From positions 1 through 59,171 of the forward strand of contig JAEFAI010000014.1 in NCBI GenBank assembly GCA_016291185.1: DNA of 59,171 nt, written 5' to 3'. Numbering within the stretch: position 1 is the stretch's first letter; each line of letters starts with the position of its first letter. This document shows positions 29,105 to 38,400 of the stretch, piece after piece. The DNA comes from Bacteroidales bacterium (GTDB taxonomy: Bacteria; Bacteroidota; Bacteroidia; Bacteroidales; UBA932). Below the pieces are notes generated by a model. That model was given only the letters and a program-made list of their open reading frames with translations, did not search any database and was not told where the DNA came from. Made by a program: the position numbers and the translations under genes.

Positions 29105-30526
29105 GTGCCGGAAACGGACCAAAGCGCCCTCTCGACGATTAAGTCGCGGGATCTGCAGGTCGCGAAAACAGCCAGCTCCGGCACGCCGTCCTTTGCGATG
29201 GCGCACAAGATGGCGCTGGTGCAGATCAACCTGAACAGCACGACCATTTACGACAGTTACACGTACACCTATACCTCCACGACGAACCAGGGCACGCCGA
29301 CGCAGTCGGGCGGGAACACGTGGTACGCCAGCGAAACGCAGAGCGGCTCGAACAAGCCGTACCGTGCCTCGAACACGCTGGCGTGGTACCTGAAAAAGCC
29401 GGGCGCGGCGGCGGTCACACTGACGGCGACGCAGAGCAACGTTTTCAACACGTACAAATCGACGAAGCGCTACGGCTGGTCGGCCAGCGCACCCGTGGTC
29501 AGCACTGGCGGCACCTATGTATCCGTTGCGGTCAGTTACAGCGGTCCACCCTATCTACAGGCGACCTGGAACATCCCCTGCCTGAGTGGTATCGTTGCCT
29601 ACACGACCCCGTATGCCGGGAAATATGAATTCGAGTGCTGGGGCGCGAATGGGGGGAATGGCTGGTCGACGTTTTATTATGATTCGTCGTTAGGCTACTG
29701 GCGCATGGCGACGACGGCCGAACAAAACAACGGATACTGCTGGAGCTATGGCGGTAAGGGAGGATACACCTGTGGAACATTATCTTCCGTGGCGCAAAGT
29801 CGCACCTTCTTTGTCGTCGTTGGTGGAGGGGGAACGAGTACTCGAACAGCCAGGACAAACAATTATCCAGCAAGTACTTTAGTAAGAACCATCGCCGGTG
29901 GCTATAATGGCGGTGGCCAGGGGCTCGAGCTCGAGAAGAAGTATAATCAGTTCTGCCATTATGGCGCTGGCGGTGGTGGCGCGACGCACATCGCCACGGC
30001 AACGGGTTTATTGCAAAACCTGACGAAAGCGCAGACGTTGATGGTGGCCGGGGGTGGCGGCGGCGGAGGCGGTCATTCGCAAGGAACAACCGGCGGTCCC
30101 GGGGGCAATACGACTGGAGGCACGCCGACTCCTATTGCACAAAATAATCATGAGACTTCTCAAGGAGGCACACAAACGGCCGGCGGCAGTTGGGTGCTCA
30201 ATGGAACCACCACGTATTATGACGCGACCTCCCACGCAAATCCCGGTTCCTGGGGAAAAGGCGGGGACAAGAAAGTTGTGGCTGAGGACACTGTTGGCGG
30301 TGGTGGCGGCGGCGGAGCCGGATATTATGGTGGAGCCGCGGGCGAATGGAGCGCCGGCGCCGGAGGCTCTTCCTACATCAACGGCCACAGCGGTTGCACA
30401 CAGCAGAATTCCACATACATATTCACCAGCACAAGCATGACCCAGGGGAATAATGTTTCCAACAAGCCCTCCGGCACCAGCAACAACAACGGCTACGCCC
30501 GAATCGCTTATACGTACATTCCTTAA
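29105..30526 (+). CDS. Cassette 2: fimbrillin-like segment plus glycine-rich C-terminus
   Basis: A 473-residue frame that continues upstream through leader L2 without any usual start. It begins (GW)TVPETDQSALSTIKSRDLQ and FAMAHKMALVQI, the shared fimbrillin-like segment. From about residue 170 it enters the glycine-rich domain at GKYEFECWGANGGNG, followed by GGKGGYTCG, VVVGGGGT, GGGGATHIATA, VAGGGGGGGG and a final NNGYARIAYTYIP. This domain type (Gly_rich; related to ALK/LTK glycine-rich regions) occurs in bacterial surface and phage-tail proteins. No signal peptide is seen. Confidence 0.72.
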   Translation: MPETDQSALSTIKSRDLQVAKTASSGTPSFAMAHKMALVQINLNSTTIYDSYTYTYTSTTNQGTPTQSGGNTWYASETQSGSNKPYRASNTLAWYLKKPGAAAVTLTATQSNVFNTYKSTKRYGWSASAPVVSTGGTYVSVAVSYSGPPYLQATWNIPCLSGIVAYTTPYAGKYEFECWGANGGNGWSTFYYDSSLGYWRMATTAEQNNGYCWSYGGKGGYTCGTLSSVAQSRTFFVVVGGGGTSTRTARTNNYPASTLVRTIAGGYNGGGQGLELEKKYNQFCHYGAGGGGATHIATATGLLQNLTKAQTLMVAGGGGGGGGHSQGTTGGPGGNTTGGTPTPIAQNNHETSQGGTQTAGGSWVLNGTTTYYDATSHANPGSWGKGGDKKVVAEDTVGGGGGGGAGYYGGAAGEWSAGAGGSSYINGHSGCTQQNSTYIFTSTSMTQGNNVSNKPSGTSNNNGYARIAYTYIP

Positions 30527-30641
30527 ACAGCCCCTGGAGGAATAAGTCAGCTCTCTACATCCACAAAAAGAAATCAAATCGCCATAAAATGATAATCAGT
30601 TCACTAAGGGCCATTGTTGAGGTTGAGCCCTAGGAAATTAA

Positions 30642-32060
30642 TTGTCGAAAACACTGAGGCGTCGTTACCTGGCGGTGATTCTATTTTGGGGGAAGAATAG
30701 GCCGTTGGGGCGGCTGGGATGGGGTCATACGGTGCAGCGACGGAGGCCTGGTGGCACGGCGCCGTTACTCGATTGTGACCCCACCCGGCCGAAGACCCGA
30801 TCCCTTCGGGCTTTCGGCCCATTCTTCGCGAATGTTATCAGCGGGTGGACTGTCGCCACCACGCAGAACACCGTCGCTCTACTCAGGGCCCAGGACCTGC
30901 AGGTGGCCAAAATCAGCGGCACGACCTTCGCAATGACGCACAAAATGGGACTGGCGAAAATTACGCTTGCATCGAAAGCCGTTACGCTGAAGGTGACATG
31001 GAATTTCACGGCTCCGCAGACGGCGCATACCGCCTACACAGAAACAAAAACGTCAGGCACGACCGGCTCGGTCACTGCCTCCTCTTCCTTCAATTCGGCA
31101 ACGGCCGCCCGACTCTGCAACAGCAGCGGATATTGGACCATAGTCAAAGCTACTGGCGCAAGCACGAGCGCTGCAGTAACTTTGGGAACCAACACGAACG
31201 TCGCCGACGACTGGTCGCAAAGCGTTTCCGGTATCGGATATGGAAAGTATGTGAACTACAACGTGACCAGCTCTCGAACATTCCAGCAATTCGAGGCCAT
31301 CTTTCCCTACAACAGCAGCAAAACATACTATCAGATAACGCTTCCCTGGTATGGATCGTTCAAACTCGAAGTCTGGGGCGCATCCGGGACGACAGATTAT
31401 GGAAAGCCCGGGATCGGCGGCTACACGTATGGAACTTACCGACTAAATAAAACCGGCGACAGCCGGGTCCTCTACGTGTGCGTCGGAGGCGCCGGAACTC
31501 ACGGGTCCGATGTGACCATCAGCACCGCCTATGCGGGCTATAATGGAGGAGGCTATGGTCAGGAAGGCGGAGGCGGAGCAACGCATATTGCCCAGACTTT
31601 GGTCGGGACAGGTGTCCTTTCGGCGTACTCATCATCCGCCAATCAGAATAATGTCCTTGTCGTGGCCGGCGGTGCCGGCAATGCGGACCTGGGTATCGGA
31701 GGGAATGGCGGCGGCGGGAACAATAACGGGCAAGACGGCTCCCGGACGAGTCCTGCCGGGCAGCCTGACGCTTCTGGAAATGGTGGCGGCGGCACACAGA
31801 CCAGTGGCGGTGTTGGATACGGGAACACCTCCCCGGGCAACGGTTCCTTCGGTCAAGGAGGGAGTTATGGCGGAGCCGGTGACGGCACGGCCGCCGGCGG
31901 AGGCGGTTGGTATGGTGGAGGTTGCTCTACGTACCTAGGGAATGGACCCGGCGGCGGTGGCTCCGGTCACATCAACACCAATAAGATTATCAGCCCCTAC
32001 GGCGGGACCACCGGCGGCGGCACGCTGTATGCCAACGGCTCTGCCAAGATCAGTATGTGA
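30642..32060 (+). CDS. Cassette 3: fimbrillin-like segment plus glycine-rich C-terminus
   Basis: The 472-residue frame begins at a TTG upstream of L3 and includes the leader; residues before GWTVATTQNTVALLRAQDLQ (Trp at 69) are probably not real protein. After FAMTHKMGLAKI it has a beta-rich region, then from about residue 237 GSFKLEVWGASG, YVCVGGAGTHG, GGGGATHIAQT, VVAGGAGN and a Gly-rich end that stops at GGGTLYANGSAKISM. The end lacks the usual NGYARI tail and looks slightly truncated. It is followed by an ATPase gene with its own promoter. Confidence 0.7.
   Translation: MSKTLRRRYLAVILFWGKNRPLGRLGWGHTVQRRRPGGTAPLLDCDPTRPKTRSLRAFGPFFANVISGWTVATTQNTVALLRAQDLQVAKISGTTFAMTHKMGLAKITLASKAVTLKVTWNFTAPQTAHTAYTETKTSGTTGSVTASSSFNSATAARLCNSSGYWTIVKATGASTSAAVTLGTNTNVADDWSQSVSGIGYGKYVNYNVTSSRTFQQFEAIFPYNSSKTYYQITLPWYGSFKLEVWGASGTTDYGKPGIGGYTYGTYRLNKTGDSRVLYVCVGGAGTHGSDVTISTAYAGYNGGGYGQEGGGGATHIAQTLVGTGVLSAYSSSANQNNVLVVAGGAGNADLGIGGNGGGGNNNGQDGSRTSPAGQPDASGNGGGGTQTSGGVGYGNTSPGNGSFGQGGSYGGAGDGTAAGGGGWYGGGCSTYLGNGPGGGGSGHINTNKIISPYGGTTGGGTLYANGSAKISM
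30664..30850 (+). repeat. Cassette leader repeat L3 (187 bp)
   Basis: Same plan, one base shorter between box A and box B, so the box A TGA is out of frame and the frame stays open through the whole leader. Box B reads GTTACTCGATTGTGACC. Confidence 0.88.
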
Positions 32061-32072
32061 GCGCCACAATTG

Positions 32073-32152
32073 TCCGCAAATGTGATTATTCTGCATAAAT
32101 TCTTTCCGAAAATGTGATTAATTGCCTATATTCGCATCCGGAAATGTGAATC
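32073..32152 (+). promoter_or_regulatory. Three 32-bp-spaced repeats and promoter before an ATPase gene
   Basis: TCCGNAAATGTGATTA-like copies start at 32073, 32105 and 32137, exactly 32 bases apart. A -7-like TATATTCGC (32127-32135) lies between the second and third copies, and the ATPase ATG is at 32156. This looks like a private operator array bound on one face of the helix. Confidence 0.75.
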
Positions 32153-32155
32153 ACC

Positions 32156-33508
32156 ATGGACTTGCTGAAAAGAAAAGTAGACGAATTCCTGACCCGATGG
32201 AAACAGAACCCGGAGCGGAAGCCCCTCATTGTCAAGGGCGCACGGCAGATTGGTAAGACCGCGTCTATTCGGGCCTTCGGCGCGAGAAACTACGACTCCG
32301 TTATTGAAATCAATTTCGTCCTGCAGAAAAAATTCCGGGCGATCTTCGACAACGGGTACGAAGTTGATTCCATCATTAAGAACATCTCTCTGTTGGAACC
32401 ATCTTGGAAGTTTATTCCCCATAAGACGCTCATCTTCTTCGATGAGCTGCAGAAGTGTCCCGACTGCGCCACCTCTTTGAAATCTTTCAATCAAGACCGA
32501 CGGTACGATGTCATCTGCTCCGGCTCCCTGATGGGAATCTACTACGAGGAGATCGAATCGAACGCGGTAGGCAACAAAGAAGACTTCGAAATGCATTCGC
32601 TTGACTTTGAGGAGTTCCTGTGGGCGAGAGGCTATTCCGAGTCCCAAGTGGAGGATCTGTATACGCACATGTCGACACTGACCCCCTTCTCGGAGTTGGA
32701 GCTGTCGACGATCATGGATGTGTTCCGGGATTATATGACCATCGGCGGAATGCCGGAGGTTGTAAAGATGTATATCGACAACGGGCACTTCGGCGGCACG
32801 CTGGAGCAGCTCCGCCAGCTGTTGCTCGACTATGAGGAAGACATTACCAAGTATGCCGGCCAGACAGACAAAGCCAAGGTCCTGGCGGTTTACAACCACA
32901 TCCCCACTTTCCTGGCGAAAGACAGCAAGAAGTACCAGATTACCAAGATTGCAAAAGGCGCCAGAAACCGCGAATACATCGGTGCCGTGGAATGGCTGGA
33001 GAAAGCGGGGGTGGCAAATGTCTGCTATTGCCTGAATACTCCGGAGCTTCCGCTGAAAGGGAACTACGACACCGACACGTACAAGATCTACTACCACGAC
33101 ACGGGGCTGCTGATTGCTTCTTTGGACGAAGAAGCGCAGGAGGATTTGCGGGCGAACAAAAACTTCGGCACCTACAAAGGGGCCATTTATGAGAACGTTG
33201 TCGGCGAGATGCTCCGGAAATCCGGCTATGACAAGCTGTACTACTATAAGAGCGATAGCCCCGCCCTGGAAATGGATTTCTTCGTCCGGGATGCGGATAC
33301 GCTGATTCCCGTAGAAGTGAAGGCTAAGGATGGCGCGACAGCTTCGCTGAATCATCTCATCGACTGGCCGTCTTATCCAGATATCTCGTACGGAGTCAAG
33401 TTCGGATACAAGAATATCGGCTGGGGCGGAAAATTCTATACATTCCCGTATTTCCTCGCGTTCCTCCTGAAACGATTTCTGAAAGAAGCCGGGCACCCGA
33501 TACAATAG
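32156..33508 (+). CDS. AAA+ ATPase with DUF4143-type C-terminus
   Basis: A 450-residue protein: Walker A KGARQIGKTASI (about residues 27-38), Walker B LIFFDELQKCP, a middle helical region with IGGMPEVVKMYI, and a C-terminal DUF4143-type region with a PD-(D/E)XK-like core (ALEMDFFVRDAD, then IPVEVKAKDG). Proteins of this type are abundant and often horizontally spread in Bacteroidetes; their job is poorly known. The ATG at 32156 follows a promoter and repeats. It sits between cassettes 3 and 4. Confidence 0.88.
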   Translation: MDLLKRKVDEFLTRWKQNPERKPLIVKGARQIGKTASIRAFGARNYDSVIEINFVLQKKFRAIFDNGYEVDSIIKNISLLEPSWKFIPHKTLIFFDELQKCPDCATSLKSFNQDRRYDVICSGSLMGIYYEEIESNAVGNKEDFEMHSLDFEEFLWARGYSESQVEDLYTHMSTLTPFSELELSTIMDVFRDYMTIGGMPEVVKMYIDNGHFGGTLEQLRQLLLDYEEDITKYAGQTDKAKVLAVYNHIPTFLAKDSKKYQITKIAKGARNREYIGAVEWLEKAGVANVCYCLNTPELPLKGNYDTDTYKIYYHDTGLLIASLDEEAQEDLRANKNFGTYKGAIYENVVGEMLRKSGYDKLYYYKSDSPALEMDFFVRDADTLIPVEVKAKDGATASLNHLIDWPSYPDISYGVKFGYKNIGWGGKFYTFPYFLAFLLKRFLKEAGHPIQ

Positions 33509-33549
33509 CGGTTTAACGCGCAATGTTATCAAGTGGCGCCCCGCCTATT

Positions 33550-33737
33550 GCTACCCGTCGGTGACTCGGGCCGGGACGGGAGAATCGGGCGCGGAGGCGA
33601 GTGCAGCGGGGTTTCGCAGGGCCGCGGGCGCTATTACCCGGCGGGGATTGGTTACTCCCTTGTGACCCGCATCGCCGCAACGCCCGATCCCTTCGGCCTT
33701 TCGGCCCATTCTTCGCGAATGTTATCAGCGGGTGGAC
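33550..33737 (+). repeat. Cassette leader repeat L4 (188 bp, diverged)
   Basis: Same length and invariant 3' end, but box A reads GCTACCCGTCGGTGACTCG and box B GTTACTCCCTTGTGACC. The dyad's left arm is lost (ATCGCCGCAACG). It shows that length and end are kept while the middle drifts. Confidence 0.85.
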
Positions 33738-35229
33738 CGTGCAGACCAACCAGAGCACGGCTAACGCAGCTAGCTACAAGTCGAGCGACCTGCAGGTCGC
33801 CAAGGCCTCCGGCACTGCCACGAAATCCTTCACGATGGCCCATAGTATGGGCCTGGTGCGGATCACGCTGGGGACCAAGCAGGTGAACACAACTTATACC
33901 GACTATGTGAACAACGAGGCCACCGACGGAATCACTAACAGCACCAAGATTACCATCACGGCATCGAACGCTTTTACGGGCAACATCCCGTATTCCCACA
34001 CCGATGGGAAATACTATTTCGTAGGCCAGAAAGCAACCAAACCATCATTCGCGACGACATCGACGGGCGTGAGGAAGTGGACGCAGGCAAGTGTTGCTCC
34101 AGCTGCGAATCTGGCGGGAAATGTTTACGTGGAACTTAATCCGACGGTCGCCTGGGCGAATAATTATTTCTATTATGCTTACGCCTATAGCTATCGTACT
34201 GCCCAGCAGTCGTTTTCAGCCAAGGCCAATACGATTTATAAAATGGAGTGCTGGGGCAGCGTGGGACGACGGCTAGATGGCTCCACCTCACCTTTTGTTG
34301 AGCGCGCCTATTTCTATGGTGGGAAAGGTGGATATACAAAAGGTTATATTCGTCTTTCTAGCAATGCTACATTATATCTTTATACTGGTGGCAATGTCCC
34401 ATATAATGCCCCTAACGATTCTTACGATGCCAATTCATACAACGGTGGGGCTATAGGGTCGGTAAGCGATGCCGGAGGCGGAGCGACGGATGTAAGAGTG
34501 GTTGGCGGCGAATGGTATGAATTCAACGGCCTGAAATCGAGGATTATTGTGGCCGGAGGAGGTGGCGGGGCCTGCGCTCGACGCCAATGGTACGGAGATG
34601 GAGATGGAGGCCACGGAGGTGGTTTGACGGGGGGAACAGGCGAAGTGGTAAACCACGACAAGTCCAAACAGCCACAAAATGGAATCTGGGGGTATTGCGT
34701 GACAACGGGAGGAAAACAAACGAGTGGCGGAACTTGCACTCCAGTTAACTTTCCAGCAGGTTTCGATCCGACATGGTTCCAGGGCAATAACGTGGAATTT
34801 GTTGCCGTGAGAGGTAGATTTGGGCGTGCCATCTATTCCGCTTCTTCAGGCGGCACAGGTTCCGGGTACACTATTCAAACGCAGGGACCGGGCGGTGGTG
34901 GCTGGTATGGCGGAGCATCGGGACTCCATTCCGCGGGCGGCGGCGGTTCCGGCTTCCTCTCTGGCTATGCAGGTTGTTCCGCTATCAACCAGTCATCATC
35001 AACCAGCGAGAGCAGTATTGTACACAAAACGGGGACAAACAAAGAGCGCTACGACAACACCTACTATTTCACCGGTTTCAGCGGCTGCTACCACACGGAC
35101 AGCATGGTCCTGGCAGCAGGCAATCAGACTTTCCCTTCTCCGACGGGCAGTTTGACCGGTTCAGGTACGGAAACGGGCCACAACAGTACCGGCTATATCA
35201 TCATCACCGTCTGTCCGCTGGAGGATTAA
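33601..35229 (+). CDS. Cassette 4: fimbrillin-like segment plus glycine-rich C-terminus
   Basis: The 542-residue frame starts inside L4. The shared segment GWTVQTNQSTANAASYKSSD and FTMAHSMGLVRI is followed by about 100 residues almost identical to cassette 9 (up to KPSFAT). The middle diverges: YKMECWGSVGRR from about residue 211, GGKGGYTKG, AGGGGGACAR and GGGGWYGGASG. The last 50 residues (FTGFSGCYHTDSMVL to VCPLED) again nearly match cassette 9. Ends alike with a different middle point to recombination or gene conversion between the two. Confidence 0.72.
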   Translation: MQRGFAGPRALLPGGDWLLPCDPHRRNARSLRPFGPFFANVISGWTVQTNQSTANAASYKSSDLQVAKASGTATKSFTMAHSMGLVRITLGTKQVNTTYTDYVNNEATDGITNSTKITITASNAFTGNIPYSHTDGKYYFVGQKATKPSFATTSTGVRKWTQASVAPAANLAGNVYVELNPTVAWANNYFYYAYAYSYRTAQQSFSAKANTIYKMECWGSVGRRLDGSTSPFVERAYFYGGKGGYTKGYIRLSSNATLYLYTGGNVPYNAPNDSYDANSYNGGAIGSVSDAGGGATDVRVVGGEWYEFNGLKSRIIVAGGGGGACARRQWYGDGDGGHGGGLTGGTGEVVNHDKSKQPQNGIWGYCVTTGGKQTSGGTCTPVNFPAGFDPTWFQGNNVEFVAVRGRFGRAIYSASSGGTGSGYTIQTQGPGGGGWYGGASGLHSAGGGGSGFLSGYAGCSAINQSSSTSESSIVHKTGTNKERYDNTYYFTGFSGCYHTDSMVLAAGNQTFPSPTGSLTGSGTETGHNSTGYIIITVCPLED

Positions 35230-35328
35230 ATCAGCCGGCGTCGTCGGGGGCTGTTCCCCGACGACGATCACTGCGTCGTGACGACGATGCGTACATTAGC
35301 GCCGCCTCGGGCGAGGCGCGTTCTTCCC

Positions 35329-36363
35329 TTAAAAATATGTTTGAACGGCGAAGGCGAATTGATCGATAAATATCTTCTTGAAGGCGGAAATGTTATTCTG
35401 CTCGTAGAAGATAAGCATCGCCTTTTTGTAGTCCACGGAATCAACCGTCCGGAAGGAAATCGGGCAGTATCGGTTGGCAATGAGGATGGCGTTGCTGGTA
35501 ATACGGGCAGTGCGCTTGTTGCCATCGGCAAAGGCCTGGATGTAGGAGAGCAATACCAGGGCGAGCAGAGCCTTCTCGAAGATGTTTGCTTTTCCGTTAA
35601 TGAGGTGGCAGGTATCTTCCAGGGCCACCCTGATTTGGTGCTCATTGTCCAACGGCCGGTAGTTGGTGCCGGTCACGCCTACGCGACGCTTGCGGATGCC
35701 TTTGTCCACGTCCAATTCCTTAACCAAAAGCGTGTGCAGTTCCTCAATGCGTCGGGTGGAGATCTCCTGCAGGTACTCGGGCTCTGCCAGAATGAAATCC
35801 AGGGCATCTTTATGGTTAAGTAGCATCACGGCTTCCTCTTTGGTCTTACCGGAGGCTGTCTGCTTTTCTTTCAGGAGCTTTTCGGTCTCAAGCAGGGAGT
35901 AGGTATTACCTTCAATTTGGGAGGATTTCCAGCTGAGATCAATACCCAGGCGCTCCATCTCCTTGCGGTATTCCGTGGGAGTGATGTCTTCCAGATTCTT
36001 TGTGAACTGGGCCTGCAGGTCGGCCAGCAGTTTTTTTTCTTCCTCAGTGAACAGCTCAACTTGGGGCAGGATCTCGTTGATGAGTTCGAAATTGAAACTG
36101 GTTTGAACTTCCCGCTCATCCATCTCCTTCTCGAAGTAGGTGTCAATGTTCAGTTCCATTGTCACGTGTGCCTGCGGGGATACGCTATAACGCGTGGCGC
36201 GGCCTTGACCGGTTACGATAGCACCTTTGCTCTCCACCAAGGAGGCGAGGATACGCTTCACAGTAGCAGGGCTTTCTTTCATGTTCATACCGGTCTCAAT
36301 CTCGCTCCGGGAGGAGCCGGGATGGTAGTGCAGGTACTGGAGAATTTCGTTTTCTCTTGTCAT
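35329..36363 (-). CDS. Fic-like protein with N-terminal winged helix and altered active loop
   Basis: A 344-residue protein. Residues 1-60 form a winged-helix domain (ILQYLHYHPGSSRSEIETGM, ATVKRILASLVESKG). The Fic inhibitory motif SSQIEGNTYS is present. The active loop reads YIQAFADGNKRTARI instead of HPFxDGN(G/K)R, so the catalytic His is Gln and the Pro is Ala. It may have a changed or lost transferase activity, or act as a regulator. Four copies of CGGCTCAAA/TTTGAGCCG lie just upstream. It converges on cassette 4. Confidence 0.85.
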   Translation of the reverse strand: MTRENEILQYLHYHPGSSRSEIETGMNMKESPATVKRILASLVESKGAIVTGQGRATRYSVSPQAHVTMELNIDTYFEKEMDEREVQTSFNFELINEILPQVELFTEEEKKLLADLQAQFTKNLEDITPTEYRKEMERLGIDLSWKSSQIEGNTYSLLETEKLLKEKQTASGKTKEEAVMLLNHKDALDFILAEPEYLQEISTRRIEELHTLLVKELDVDKGIRKRRVGVTGTNYRPLDNEHQIRVALEDTCHLINGKANIFEKALLALVLLSYIQAFADGNKRTARITSNAILIANRYCPISFRTVDSVDYKKAMLIFYEQNNISAFKKIFIDQFAFAVQTYF

Positions 36364-36377
36364 GGATTTTAACTTTT

Positions 36378-36458
36378 CGGCTCAAAATTAATAATAATAC
36401 GGCTCATTTCCCAGAAATTTGAGCCGTAAATATCAATTTTTCGAAAGAATTTGAGCCG
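36378..36458 (-). promoter_or_regulatory. Four-copy repeat array upstream of the Fic-like gene
   Basis: TTTGAGCCG occurs at 36418 and 36450 (32 apart) and its inverse CGGCTCAAA/CGGCTCATT at 36378 and 36400. The array fills the space just before the start at 36363. A helix-turn-helix protein, possibly the encoded Fic-like protein, is the likely reader. Confidence 0.7.
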
Positions 36459-36567
36459 AAATGAAACGCGGCCGATTGCGCGCATTGCTCCACGGCCACC
36501 ATTTTGTGCCCGGCAGGTCCGCGGCGCTGGCGACGGGGCGGCGACACCGGGGAACCGGCGGGGGTTC

Positions 36568-36755
36568 GTTACCCGGTGGTGATTCGGGCGGGGCGGGAAG
36601 AATGGGCCTTCGGCGGGGCCGGGATGGGTTTTCACGGCGTGGCCGCGATGGCCGGGCGGCGCAGCGCCGTTACCCGATTGTGACCCCATCCGGCCGAAGG
36701 CCCGATCCCTTCGGCCTTTCGGCCCATTCTTCGCGAATGTTATCAGCGGGTGGAC
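36568..36755 (+). repeat. Cassette leader repeat L5 (188 bp)
   Basis: Close to L8 over the full length (both read GGGCGGGGCGGGAAGAATGG after box A). The dyad GGCCGAAGG/CCTTCGGCC is perfect here. Confidence 0.9.
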
Positions 36756-36840
36756 CGTAGTAACGGACCAGAGTGCAGGTATCCAATCCTCAGATCTTCA
36801 GGTTGCTAAGGCCACTGGCGCCGCCACAAAATCTTTCACG

Positions 36841-37938
36841 ATGGGGCATAAGATGGTATTGGCAGGTTTTGTTCTTTCAACGAAAACTGATGTTCAGAAA
36901 ACGCAATATCATATATCGGCCCCATCGGCAGTTGCTGATGCAAACTATAAGTGGTATGATGAATTGGTCAGCGTTTCCAATTCTTCAATATTCAGCCCAA
37001 CGGCGGAACCCTATTTCCAAGCATCAACAACAACCTATTACTATATAGCAAAATCTGGTTCAACCTCAGCAACAACGATATCCGCTTTGGCAACGGCTTT
37101 AGGCGGAACATCAAGAACTGCAGCAGATGATGGCTCAAAAACTAATGCATGGAGTGGGTCTGTACCAGCATTGTCAATGCCCAATACATATGTTGACATA
37201 TCACCTGCAGCACCAACAATGGCGTATATAATAAGTTCTGATTATACTATGGAGATAGGTGATGTGCTTTATTCGGATGGGGCAATATCCAAATCAAACA
37301 GCCTTTATACCACGAATGCAAATCGTAAGATGATAGGAATTATAGCATACTTAGCGACAGGGAACAACGACATTATATGTGAGAAGAAAAAACATGCATT
37401 AGCCATTTCATTGAAAAGTGCTGGTCAGTATAAATGGGGAACGCAAGGAACAGATGAGAACAACACTTACTTCCCTAATTATAACGGTCATTCCACCGCG
37501 GTGTTAGATGAAGCCGTTACGGGTAAAGAAAAACTAGATTATATTTTAACGGATGGACATACGACTCATAAAGCATTTGAAGCATGTAAGAATTTTAATA
37601 TGCCATTTTCTGGCATATCTAATAGTACTGGTTGGTTTTTGCCTACTGTTCGGCAATGGCGCACAGTTCTAAATACATTAGGTAATCTCTCGTCGTATAC
37701 AATAGGTGAAAAAAAATCTGATACAACAACAATGAGTAATATAAATGAATATCTGAGAAAGGTTGGATCAGGGAATTACGATGCATTAGTGTATGATTGT
37801 TATTGGACAAGCACAGAATGGAGTCTCCAGTGGACATGGTTTGTGCGGTTTACCAATTCATTCGTTCAAATAGGTTGTACAGATGCACTAGACGATAAAT
37901 CTTTAGCACATCAAATTCGTCCTTTTCTTGCATTTTAA
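36841..37938 (+). CDS. Cassette 5: fimbrillin-like segment plus CTLD/DUF1566-like C-terminus, AT-rich
   Basis: The first ATG in frame is at 36841, but the frame is open from the leader through GWTVVTDQSAGIQSSDLQVA (about 36750) and FTMGHKMVLAGF. The C-terminal third has GISNSTGWFLPTVRQWRTVL, YWTSTEWSLQWTWFVRFT and a final HQIRPFLAF, the CTLD/DUF1566-like pattern. From about 36880 the DNA turns strongly AT-rich with different codon use, unlike the GC-rich leader in front. This is a chimera of a resident leader and foreign coding DNA (inference). Confidence 0.7.
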   Translation: MGHKMVLAGFVLSTKTDVQKTQYHISAPSAVADANYKWYDELVSVSNSSIFSPTAEPYFQASTTTYYYIAKSGSTSATTISALATALGGTSRTAADDGSKTNAWSGSVPALSMPNTYVDISPAAPTMAYIISSDYTMEIGDVLYSDGAISKSNSLYTTNANRKMIGIIAYLATGNNDIICEKKKHALAISLKSAGQYKWGTQGTDENNTYFPNYNGHSTAVLDEAVTGKEKLDYILTDGHTTHKAFEACKNFNMPFSGISNSTGWFLPTVRQWRTVLNTLGNLSSYTIGEKKSDTTTMSNINEYLRKVGSGNYDALVYDCYWTSTEWSLQWTWFVRFTNSFVQIGCTDALDDKSLAHQIRPFLAF

Positions 37939-38321
37939 ATGCCGATTAGAGGCGCAGAGTTTCCTGGGAGCTTTGCGCCCAGCTACTGCGTGGCCAAAGT
38001 GCCAGCAATACGGCTATAGTCATTACCAGAATGCCCCGTTTCGTTCCCGCATCCATCCGGTTTCGACATAGAATGGGAACCGTCTCAAACAGAATACCTA
38101 TTGCGACAGCCGCCAGCGGATACGAGACAGGGCATGCGAATAGCGGAAATGCTCGTATCACCTGCACTCCGTATGATTGAGTTTGAACAAACCATCTTAC
38201 CCTAAGATTCCTCAGTGAGACCGCGCTTGCGCATTTTGCGTCGCGTATTCGTTCCACATCGGCCCGCCAACGATAGTATTGCTGTTTTGGGTCATACTTG
38301 ATATCCAATCCACGCACTATT
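37939..38321. other. Gap between cassette 5 and an ATPase gene, no supported gene
   Basis: An antisense frame of 123 codons (37946-38317) exists, but it matches no family I know and has no promoter, so I do not call it. The stretch may be remnant sequence. Confidence 0.4.
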
Positions 38322-38386
38322 GCACTGAATTTAGTGCAGATTTTTCCAGTTCTCGCACTATTTTCAGTGCAAAGTGTTATATTTGC
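38322..38386 (+). promoter_or_regulatory. Two 16-bp dyads 33 bp apart and -7 box before an ATPase gene
   Basis: GCACTGAATTTAGTGC (38322-38337) and GCACTATTTTCAGTGC (38355-38370) share arms GCACT/AGTGC and lie 33 bases apart. TATATTTGC (38378-38386) follows, with the ATG at 38401. This is a private operator set, different in sequence from those of the other ATPase genes. Confidence 0.75.
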
Positions 38387-38400
38387 AAAAATTACCGTCC

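Noticed and set aside
37946..38317. A 123-codon minus-strand frame as a gene
   Set aside because: No known family and no promoter; it overlaps the approach to the ATPase operator region and looks like chance.
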